From contig QWDQ01000014.1 in the NCBI GenBank assembly GCA_003868215.1, forward strand, positions 186,001-250,000: a stretch of 64,000 nucleotides of DNA, read 5' to 3'. Made by a program: the position numbers and the translations under genes. Source of the stretch: Pseudophaeomoniella oleicola. Taxonomy: Eukaryota; Ascomycota; Eurotiomycetes; Phaeomoniellales; Phaeomoniellaceae. Below, piece after piece: positions 1 through 8,364 of the stretch (position 1 is its first letter; the number at the start of each line of letters is the position of its first letter). The notes beneath the pieces are model-generated. The model worked only from the letters and a program-made list of their open reading frames with translations, was not told the DNA's origin and searched no databases.

Positions 1-3000
1 GGGAGTACGTGGCAAGAGGCGTCGAATCGTGTGTTCTCACAGCAAATCGTGGCTCTAACTGGAGTAGGTAGCTGAAGACCTAGCGAAGCCAACTGAAGGA
101 TTAGTACCCCAATCTCATCTTGTATACCTAGGTAGGCAGGCTGAAACAATCTGGCGAAGTGATCACACGACCTCACGAGACAGCCTCTACACAGCGAAGA
201 ACATTGGTGCCATCAGCGCCAGCCTTGCATCGAATCAAACGGGTCATCCAGTGCTGACGCCTCAAGGAGCATTTGTTCCCATCTCGTTGTTATTCATCTC
301 TAACCATAGCATGAAAGAGGTACAGCATATGCAACACTACTGGCCAGAATGTAAAATTTTATCACAAATGCCCAAGTAAAGCAATTAAGACGTAAGATGT
401 GGTCGAAGGCAATGTGTTACAGTTCTGATGAGTAGAAAGTTGACTGATACCCCTTCCTGAACACTCCTGCATAATGATTTGCCCCTAAATATCTGGAAAT
501 CGAGACGTGGATGAATACTGCCGCTTTCGCTTGGGATGTGCAACTAACGCATCCCGCGTGTTAATGACAATGTGAAGTACCTCAACCACTTTTTGCTTCC
601 TGTTCACAACGGTCGTGTAAGAGACACGTGAACCATCCGCCTGGTTGAACTGTGAAACCCCCAATGGCCTCGTCTCGCTCCCTACAGCGACTTGTTGCTT
701 GTTGAACATACCACCGGCGATTGGTTGCATCGTCGGCATAGCTTCTGATAAGTAGCGTGGTTATCTCGTCAACGCTCTCAGGTGATGCTTCATTAGAAAC
801 AAGACAAGACGCAACTTAGCGAGGGATTAGGATTCGTCTGAAAAGACGTCGTCGACAGGGTACTACGTCATTTGGTGAAACTGACTTCGCTGCGACCCAT
901 GACCGCGTTCAGGAACAAGGATAACCCCAGTTGTTTTATCCCACCATTCTGGCCATAACAATGTAGAAACCATCCTCATAGGATCTAAAGGGTCTGTTGA
1001 ATGGTTCACGGCTATCAACCACTTGCTTCCTGATTTGTCGCAGCGTCCGCCGGCCCGGCTTAGAGCACAAACCGGTAGGGTAAGTCGGACTATGTTGGAT
1101 GTTGTTCTCTAAAAGGGCCACCTGGCCATGTGGTTGGCTGTTATCTTCCCCCTTCTCTTCCCAATCTGCTCAGGGATAATCTTACGCATGTAGCACTCCA
1201 TGATGATAGCAGCATTCCAGCCCTCCTACACCCGTATCCTCAGCGGTACCGAAGCGTTATCCATTGGAGGAAGAGTTCATTGGGCAGCAGCTTCCCATCC
1301 AAAGCCAGGTTTGTGGTGGCCCTGCTTGAAGATCTATTTTGATATCCAATTATGTCTTGCTCTACTACATTGTCTCCCATGGGGACACCTGTACGTCCAG
1401 CAGGCAGCAAACATCACCATGCAACGATCCTTTGCTGATCAGCGCAACTGCAGGACAATCGTATATCTTTCGAGGTCCATCCTGTTTCCCAGTATATAAC
1501 CGAACCGCAAATATATTGGACCCCCCGCATCATCTGCTTGCCACATCAGCAAAGTCAACAGAGAGGGGGCCGTTATGGCCGTCGAAGCTCTTCCTCTCAG
1601 AAGGATTATGAGACAGGATGTCTACTCAAACTCCGATCCGTTACTATCTGCTAGACGCACCAGTCCCAGTGCCTCATCTGCGACAGTATCTGGAGTATCT
1701 ACTTCACAGGACAGAAACGAGCCAAAGGCATGGAGGGCCGATAGCACTGGGCCCACCGTGGTCCGTCATGTCTCTTCCGGCTGTCGAGCTTCCAAGATGT
1801 CAGACACTACTTACCCCTTTCTATCATATCATATTTACTGACTTGTCTCAGGAGAGCCAAATCTCTCTCTCTACGAACCCCAAGGCCGGTGGTGATCCAT
1901 CAGGTACACGGCAATCCTCAGGGACAAGAACACGAGACACGATCTCCGGGTGAAATTTCGCGAGAGAACACCAAGATTGACGGCGTCGAAAAAGGCAAGA
2001 TGCCCAATGAATCTCGGAAAGTGTTGTTTGTTGAGTCACAGACCAAGACTCGGGACACAATGGCTTCATGACCTCCATCGACTTCGTAGCCCAGACGATG
2101 AATAGGATCATGTGGTTGAGAGCAATCAGCTTGGCTTGCTTTGACTCCACATATGTCGTGATTCCATTGTATTTATTTTGTTTCGCAAAGCGCTGATAGG
2201 GAAAGGGAAGCTGGGATCTGGCGCAGGTAACGGTTGAGCAGGATCTGCAAAAGGTCAGGAATGTTCTCGAGACTATGATATTCCTCTGCTGTCTATGTCA
2301 CATTAGCTCTGCTTCACTCTATGAAATACTTTTTAGTTGACTCTATAGAACCTTCCCCATAACTTTTTGTACTATATAGCGAGTCTACGTCTACCATCAC
2401 CAACCCCCTCACAATAGCCTAGCTATACCCATCATCTTACATACTAAATCAAAAAAAAAAAAAAAAAAAGAAGGCTACCTCACATCTTTTCCACTCCTCT
2501 CGATCCACACCCAGAGTAATTGCCCGAGCTGCCGTATAAGTTACAGTTTCCGCCTTTGCTACCCAACCCGGCGCCTTCCCAAAGATTACCTTCCTTCCCC
2601 TTTCCGCTTACCCTGCAGCCGTTCGCTTGCTTGCTCACTTGCAGTAACTAATGTCTCATGCAAGACATACGCCACCAGAACCACAAAAGCCAGACCAAGA
2701 CCCCCCTGATGCCCGAGTAAATACGAGGTACCTAGGTATGTATGTATGTAGTCGTCATCCGAGTTAAATCAGCCCTTGAACAAGGAGAGGAAGAGAAAGA
2801 AAAGATAAGACGTCCTCCCTGAAGTCGAGTTCCGTTTCCCAGATCACGTACGTACATACTTACCTACTATACATACTTACACCTCTGACCTTTGACTGGT
2901 CGACAGACACGCTCCTTTCCTCTCCTTCTCTGCCTTTTAAATCCAAGACTGTTGTTTGACGGCATTGCCGTTATCCCCCACACTCTCTCTCGAAACTTAT

Positions 3001-3496
3001 CGGGTCCATATCGATCAACGCACCGAAAGGGGTATACGTTCAAAATGGGGGACCGTGCCACCGCGACGGGGTGACGGGTAATTATCGGTTGTCAATTCTG
3101 GTGAGTATCAATGTAGATCGATCAATATGAGCAGTTGGAAAGGCAGCGACGGGTACTTGGAGACGCATTTTGTGCACGGAAAATGGATTTACGAAGACAA
3201 GGGAGGGAGGCCGGTTCGGCGGATAGCTGGCTTGGGTAACGCTGTGAAGAATCAATGAGATGACGAGGATGACTAGAAATAGGGGGGACGGCAAGCCTCA
3301 GTCGAAGACGTGATTTGGAAATAATTGGTAATATACATTGACAGCCGTTGCATTGCAACGTTAAATGTCCAATGACGGGTAGGGTATCTCATATAACGAT
3401 ATGAAAAATGGCATACAGTCGAACGCTCAAGTAGACAGAGATATTGGCCTCCATGGCCGGAACGAGGAATACCATGCTGGAGGAATCATACTCAAA
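1..3496. other. Intergenic region, no gene recognised; promoter-like CT-rich part
   Basis: Open frames here are short (about 100 codons or fewer), overlap on both strands and match no family I know. From about 2300 to 3060 the plus strand is CT-rich and carries a run of 19 A (2451-2469), a TACCTAGGTA palindrome (2729-2738) and TATG repeats near 2739-2750. It ends in a tiny frame, ATGGGGGACCGTGCC at 3044, that stops after nine codons. This looks like a promoter or leader, but no plus-strand gene follows before the minus-strand gene ending at 3497. It may serve a non-coding transcript or be decayed DNA. Confidence 0.4.
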
Positions 3497-4435
3497 CTAC
3501 ATTCCCATCTCAACGTCTCCCCTATCCCTCAGGAATGTAGCTTCACCAAAGTCGTTATCGAATGAATAAGCTCCAGTCGAAAGCTCGGCTCCTGTCTGCC
3601 ATTCGATAGAATTTTCTTGATCCATCATTTCCCAACTTGGCTTTCTCAATGCATTGGGACGAGTGTGGTGAGGGCCCGTCCTCCTCGACCTTGGCTGGGC
3701 GATTGCACGACCAGAGAACCCCATATCAGGTTGCGCGGACGACATTGCCGATAATGACATGGTTGTATTCAGATCTGGCATGTGGGTATGACTAAATGGG
3801 TAGGACGAACCACGCTTATGGGATCCCGAGACCATGAATGAGGTTTCGTGATTCTGAGGCTCGAAGATTCCATCATCGTCGAGCCCCTCTCCATCGAGAG
3901 AATCATGACCACGCTTGTTGGTGCGAGGTAGTGTAGTCGTTTCTGATGCTACTGTGGAAGTACTCTCCTGTGACGATGGAAAAGAAAATGGGTCTTCTTG
4001 TTCAGAGGCGGACAATGTTATATTGGAATGCGCTGACGAGTACGCTCTCTGTGGATGTGGCATGGGTTGAACTGCCATGCCACCTATCTTGTGCAGTCCA
4101 CACAGGGGTTCCAATTCCGTAGAACTCAGCGACGATGACGGGTTCGAGTTGAAGGAGTATTGCTGGTAGGAAGCTTGCTTTTGGAATATGGTTTTATAGC
4201 CCTCAGGAACAGATTTTCGGATACGCATGCCGACCGTGAGAAGTGAAGACTGGACAGTCTCTGGGAGCGGTGGTGAAGTCGGATTCTCGGTTGCGTCAGA
4301 GCCATGGTCAACTGAATTGAAATACTTCGTAATGGGAACTTGGAATCTGCGGCGCTTCGAAATTTGTAGAGTAGACACGCTTCGCTCCTCATGTGCTGGG
4401 AAAGATGGTGCAGGCATGGCCACGTTGACGTCCAT
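3497..4435 (-). CDS. Dif1/Spd1/Sml1-like ribonucleotide reductase regulator with PIP box
   Basis: A single-exon gene of 312 codons, counted from the first true ATG at 4435. Residues 32-39 read QVPITKYF, a textbook PCNA-interacting (PIP) box of form QxxIxxYF, preceded by a basic KRRR run. Residues 69-82 read GMRIRKSVPEGYKT, which matches the short conserved motif of the fungal Spd1/Dif1/Sml1 family. In yeasts these small proteins restrain ribonucleotide reductase by inhibiting it or by controlling import of its small subunit, and fission-yeast Spd1 is destroyed through PCNA-coupled ubiquitylation in S phase. The rest is Ser/Thr-rich and looks disordered, with a basic patch near the middle. It is longer than the yeast relatives, as is common in moulds. 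The family call rests on the two motifs, and its role here is inferred. Confidence 0.72.
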   Translation of the reverse strand: MDVNVAMPAPSFPAHEERSVSTLQISKRRRFQVPITKYFNSVDHGSDATENPTSPPLPETVQSSLLTVGMRIRKSVPEGYKTIFQKQASYQQYSFNSNPSSSLSSTELEPLCGLHKIGGMAVQPMPHPQRAYSSAHSNITLSASEQEDPFSFPSSQESTSTVASETTTLPRTNKRGHDSLDGEGLDDDGIFEPQNHETSFMVSGSHKRGSSYPFSHTHMPDLNTTMSLSAMSSAQPDMGFSGRAIAQPRSRRTGPHHTRPNALRKPSWEMMDQENSIEWQTGAELSTGAYSFDNDFGEATFLRDRGDVEMGM

Positions 4436-4885
4436 CACTGTGATGATATTCTTCGTTTATGGAGATGACGAACCAAACTGGAAATTCCGACGCTCGACAG
4501 ACTGCACAGATAACCTTTGCAGGGACATCAAGAGATAAATGTTGCTGCGTGCTTAGATTGAGGAGGTTGGGAGGTTGCAAGTTTGAGTCAAAGAATGTGG
4601 AATGGAGAACACCGGATAAATCGCGGTCGCGTCGCGTTCCGTCGCGATGGTTTCGCCTTTTTTATAGTACTTGCGTCAAGCAAAATTATATGCATGCATG
4701 GAGGAACTACTAAAGGCCATATCTCTTGACCACCCTTGACATAGGCGGAATAGCGAAGAGAAGATGATTGCAAGTAGCACATGAATTGTTATTTTGTCTA
4801 TAATCTACAATGATACTCCAAACGCCCGCTATTGTTCCTCAGTAGGATAGGTTCCCTGTCTCGCGCATATGAAACCTCCCTTCCA
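4436..4885. other. Intergenic: promoter of the Dif1-like gene, 3' flank of LHS1
   Basis: This stretch separates the Dif1-like gene (start at 4435) from the LHS1 stop codon. It holds a CGCG cluster and a TATAAAAA run on the minus strand (4660-4667), both described separately. No further open frame looks real. Confidence 0.6.
4621..4650 (-). promoter_or_regulatory. Cluster of CGCG (MCB-like) sites upstream of the Dif1-like gene
   Basis: Four CGCG cores lie within 25 nt (4622, 4628, 4633, 4643). On the minus strand they include ACGCGACGCGA, which overlaps two copies of the ACGCG core bound by the MBF/SBF-type APSES cell-cycle factors. A TTTCGCC E2F-like half site follows at 4651. The cluster lies about 190-210 nt before the ATG. 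S-phase expression would fit a ribonucleotide reductase regulator. A TATA-like run lies just further upstream, which is unusual for a site meant to sit above the TATA box, so this is a suggestion only. Confidence 0.4.
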
Positions 4886-7819
4886 CTAGAGTTCATCCCT
4901 CTTGTGAGAGCTTGCTGACGCTGACGGTGACTCCGTTGCGGATTCTTCCACGGCTGTCGTAGAGCTTGAACTTGAGGATGTCTTGCTCTTTCCTTTCTTG
5001 GCTTTACTCTTGGTCGCCCTTGGCGGAGCCTTGATCTTCCTCCTCACCATACTGGATACTTCGTCGGAGAGTTGTTTAGCTTTGGCTTCTAAGTCGCTGG
5101 CTAACATCGCGGGATCATCAGTAGGTCCGAGTTTTGCTTGTGTGGCAACCTTGTCTTCAAGCCATGAAGAAACAGAATCGTAAGCCGATGTCAGGGAATC
5201 AAGATCAGCTTCCGTATAAGGTGAGACCAAGCGTGAGAATGAAGGAGTAGGGGAAGGGATTGTAGACGTGGACTTAGTGGTAGAGTATGGATCGTCTTCT
5301 TCGTCGAATTCGCCAGAGACCACTGTCTCAGAGGGGCCGACAGTTGTGAATGGTGACGGGGTTTCTGGCGTGCGGGTTAGGGAAGCAGAGAGCGAGGCTG
5401 AAGCAGCAGAGGCAGCAGATTCCGATGCTGCTTTCTCCATCTGTTCCTTGACAACATTGATCATTGACTTAGTTGAATCAAGTTGTTGCTGGAGGCGCTC
5501 AACTGCACCAGAACGCATTCCACTCTCCTCCTTGCGTTTCAAAACAGGATCCACCAGAGCTTTCAGTTCCGTGAGTTTGGCCTTGAGTTCCTTGAGCGAG
5601 GCATCCATTCCATCGCCGTATAGCCAGTCACTGACCTCACTCAATCTTTCTTGCAAAGTGTCGCGAATAGCATCGGAGGAAAAGGCTTTGAATTCCTCGT
5701 CTTCGAGGTACTCCCTCGCCCTGTACGTGAATGACTCCAGTGTGTTGAGCGCCTCAGCTCGTATTCTTCGAGACCTATCAGATGCGTCGAACGCAGAGAG
5801 CCGTGACTCTATTTTGGACATCGTGGCGGGAGAAGGTGGAGCCGACACGCCAAGGGGCCGTGTGGTGAAATGTATTGGAATGGTGACAGTTTGAGGCTTC
5901 GAGCTTTTGGCGGTTACCGCAGGCTTCTGCGAAGACGATGTCGCCGTAGAGGCCATGGTCTCCGACGAAGCGTCCTCATCCAGAGCCTCGTCCAACGGCG
6001 TGTCGTCTTCTTTTAATACCTCTTGCCCATCCTTTTTAGAACCGAACCCGAAGAGTCCCTTAACACCGTCCATTACACTGCCCTTTGCTGCGTCGGTCTC
6101 ACAGCTCACTGATCCTTGGACGATCTCGGGAAGACCATCCACCGGATTTAAGCGCATAGCGAACTTTGTTGTTACATTCGCTGGAGAACAGCCATGTTTG
6201 TCCTTGAGCTGAGCAACAGAAGCCGTCAAGTTCGTGGTCCTAACCTCTAGAACCGGTACATCTTGATCAACCACAGTTTGGTAGAATTCAAAAGTCGTGT
6301 CCTCAAGCGTTTTCATTGGCACTTGTTTTTCTGCGCCCAACTGTGATGTTGGTGTGAACAATCTCTGTTGTCTCTCTTTCCCATCCGAAGCCCACTTATA
6401 CACAATACCAAAACCCGGAGTGTCGTAGGCCCGAATATCTTTGACTCGAAAACTAGAGCTGATCCCAGCAGCTCTGAATCCTGCACCTAGAGCAGCTGCC
6501 TCATCTGAGTTGACATTGGTTCTTATCTTCTTATAGCTCCCGGTTGTGGCCTCGAGCGCCTTCTGCACAAAGGGGGTGCGCACAGCACCACCATGTAGAA
6601 TGACCGAGTCCAATTCAGACAGAGACAATTGGGCCATGTCAAGTGCCTTGGTTAAAGGTTCGCCCACACGCTGTGCATGTTCAAGAACGAGTTTTTCAAA
6701 CTCTGCCCTTGTAACCTTGTACTTGAAGTTCACGTCCTCGTAGAAAAGACCCTCGAGACTTGTAGATGTCTCAGTGTTTGCGCTCAAGATTTGTCTAAGC
6801 TTCTCGGCATCTTTCCAGAGACGTGCCATCGTTTTGGCGTGCTTCTTAACGTGGATGGGTTCGACTTGCATTTGCTTCATCCTGGGAAGAGCCACAAACT
6901 TGCTTATCATGTCCTCTACAATTAGTTGGTTCCATGCATCACCTCCAAGTGTTTTATCCCAGGCGGTGCCTATGACCTGCACCTCCTGCACCGTCTTATT
7001 GACCTTTCCCTCCTTGACACTCCTGCCCTGAAATTTCAGAACAGTTGCAGTTACGGAGCCTGCACCCATATCATAAACGAGATGATACTCCGGCTTCGCG
7101 CCATCAGATACTGACGGGAAGGTCCTACTTGTGGCGTAATTGACACCGACTGCCAGTCCATCACTAATCAAAGCAAGAACTTTTAAGCCAGCCAAATCAG
7201 CTGCAAGCTCGACAGCTCTCTTTTGTGCTGCTGTATAGAAAGAAGGGATCGTTATTACAACGTCCGTAACACGGTAACCTTTCCCAGTGGCCGCTTCTGC
7301 GTTCGCCTGGATGTTTTGAAGTTCCATAGCCAATATCTCTTCAACAGACAGAGGGTCTTCGCTCTTGTCCAAGCTTGGGCTCCTGAATCCAATCTTGTCC
7401 CCAAGTTTTTCCATCATAAGACCTGGAAACCTCGAGCGGTATTCCGCTGCGACCTCATCGTCGTAACTCAGCCCGAGTAAGGGTTTGATATTTGGGTAGA
7501 CATCATCTGGGAATCTCGCAGACAGTGCAACAGAATCTGCGCCATATAAGCGCTCTGGAAACGCTTCAGCATCGGATGTTGTCGATCTAGCCGGCTTGAA
7601 AGCAACTGTTGCAGCTTCCTTTCGCCTCGAATCCTTGGTCAGCACGATCTCGAGGGGAATTCCGGGTTTCACGAGAGTAGCTTTGATGTACTCCGTTCCC
7701 AGGTCAATTCCGAGAACTGCAGAAGCCGCAGAAGCTGTGGTTGAGAAGATAAAGAGAACGAACAGAGGTAAAAGCATCTTGAAAGGCGATGGGCGTCGCT
7801 TGCCTGAGAAAGGCGACAT
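4886..7819 (-). CDS. LHS1: ER-lumenal Hsp70-like chaperone Lhs1 (GRP170/HYOU1 family)
   Basis: An uninterrupted 977-codon gene. Lhs1 is the nucleotide-exchange factor for the ER Hsp70 Kar2/BiP and supports protein translocation and folding. A hydrophobic signal peptide covers about residues 15-32. The Hsp70 ATPase then opens with VLGIDLGTEYIKATLV, continues through the second phosphate loop VYDMGAGSVTAT (about 245) and reaches the adenosine motif VILHGGAVRTPF (about 410). A beta domain, an acidic Ser-rich linker and helical segments follow, with a Ser/Thr/Lys-rich tail. The C-terminus HKRDEL is an ER-retrieval signal of the H/KDEL kind, here with Arg at the variable position. Met15, directly before the hydrophobic core, is an alternative start. 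Its length fits the family. It lies directly downstream of SEC63 on the same strand, and Sec63 acts on the same Hsp70. Confidence 0.93.
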   Translation of the reverse strand: MSPFSGKRRPSPFKMLLPLFVLFIFSTTASAASAVLGIDLGTEYIKATLVKPGIPLEIVLTKDSRRKEAATVAFKPARSTTSDAEAFPERLYGADSVALSARFPDDVYPNIKPLLGLSYDDEVAAEYRSRFPGLMMEKLGDKIGFRSPSLDKSEDPLSVEEILAMELQNIQANAEAATGKGYRVTDVVITIPSFYTAAQKRAVELAADLAGLKVLALISDGLAVGVNYATSRTFPSVSDGAKPEYHLVYDMGAGSVTATVLKFQGRSVKEGKVNKTVQEVQVIGTAWDKTLGGDAWNQLIVEDMISKFVALPRMKQMQVEPIHVKKHAKTMARLWKDAEKLRQILSANTETSTSLEGLFYEDVNFKYKVTRAEFEKLVLEHAQRVGEPLTKALDMAQLSLSELDSVILHGGAVRTPFVQKALEATTGSYKKIRTNVNSDEAAALGAGFRAAGISSSFRVKDIRAYDTPGFGIVYKWASDGKERQQRLFTPTSQLGAEKQVPMKTLEDTTFEFYQTVVDQDVPVLEVRTTNLTASVAQLKDKHGCSPANVTTKFAMRLNPVDGLPEIVQGSVSCETDAAKGSVMDGVKGLFGFGSKKDGQEVLKEDDTPLDEALDEDASSETMASTATSSSQKPAVTAKSSKPQTVTIPIHFTTRPLGVSAPPSPATMSKIESRLSAFDASDRSRRIRAEALNTLESFTYRAREYLEDEEFKAFSSDAIRDTLQERLSEVSDWLYGDGMDASLKELKAKLTELKALVDPVLKRKEESGMRSGAVERLQQQLDSTKSMINVVKEQMEKAASESAASAASASLSASLTRTPETPSPFTTVGPSETVVSGEFDEEDDPYSTTKSTSTIPSPTPSFSRLVSPYTEADLDSLTSAYDSVSSWLEDKVATQAKLGPTDDPAMLASDLEAKAKQLSDEVSSMVRRKIKAPPRATKSKAKKGKSKTSSSSSSTTAVEESATESPSASASSHKRDEL

Positions 7820-8364
7820 TGCGAATAGAAAAACCTGAGTGGAATCCAGATACCAGGAATAATCAAAAATGGTTAGAGAACATGCTCATGCTAGTCTCAG
7901 AGATGAGAGTCACAATCGCATAAATAGGTTGAAGCTCAAAGAGGCCAGCTGGCGCATCCGATTCAACATAAACCTAGGTACGGAGCTATCAATGGGCGAT
8001 CTCCGCAAAGGACACTTTTACAAACGGCAGAATAATTTGGGCGGTCTAGCTAATGACCACCTACGTACGGGAAACCCCCTGAAGCCAATGACCTCATCAA
8101 TGAAGATGGATTCACCTTCCAGGAAAACAGCAACCTTTCAAGAAGGCGAACATAGTCGTACGCTTGTACTTAATATAGCTGACTGTCTACGCAGTCCTGG
8201 TTCGTTGCTATAGAATACGATGGTAGTTTTACAGACGTATGCATCCTGCAAAAGCAAACCTGCTAGGATAGTTCTGTAAGGCAGTAATTATGAGGCACAT
8301 GTAAGCGTCAGCCTATCCGTCCTGTTTAACCAGCAAGGTGTTCGACATATTCGTAGCGAGCACT
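7820..8364. other. Intergenic between SEC63 and LHS1; LHS1 promoter
   Basis: These 545 bases hold the 3' flank of SEC63 and the promoter of LHS1. A CCAAT box lies near 8086 and an AACCTAGGTA palindrome variant at 7971-7980. I did not find a clear unfolded-protein-response element of the TGACGTG type. Confidence 0.5.

Noticed and set aside
936-2150. Several short minus-strand frames that might be pieces of one gene
   Set aside because: No recognisable domain, no consistent splice sites linking them, and plus-strand frames of similar length overlap them.
5268-5894. A 208-codon plus-strand frame
   Set aside because: It lies fully antisense to the C-terminal part of LHS1, is Ser/Ala-rich as expected for the complement of biased codons, and has no motif.
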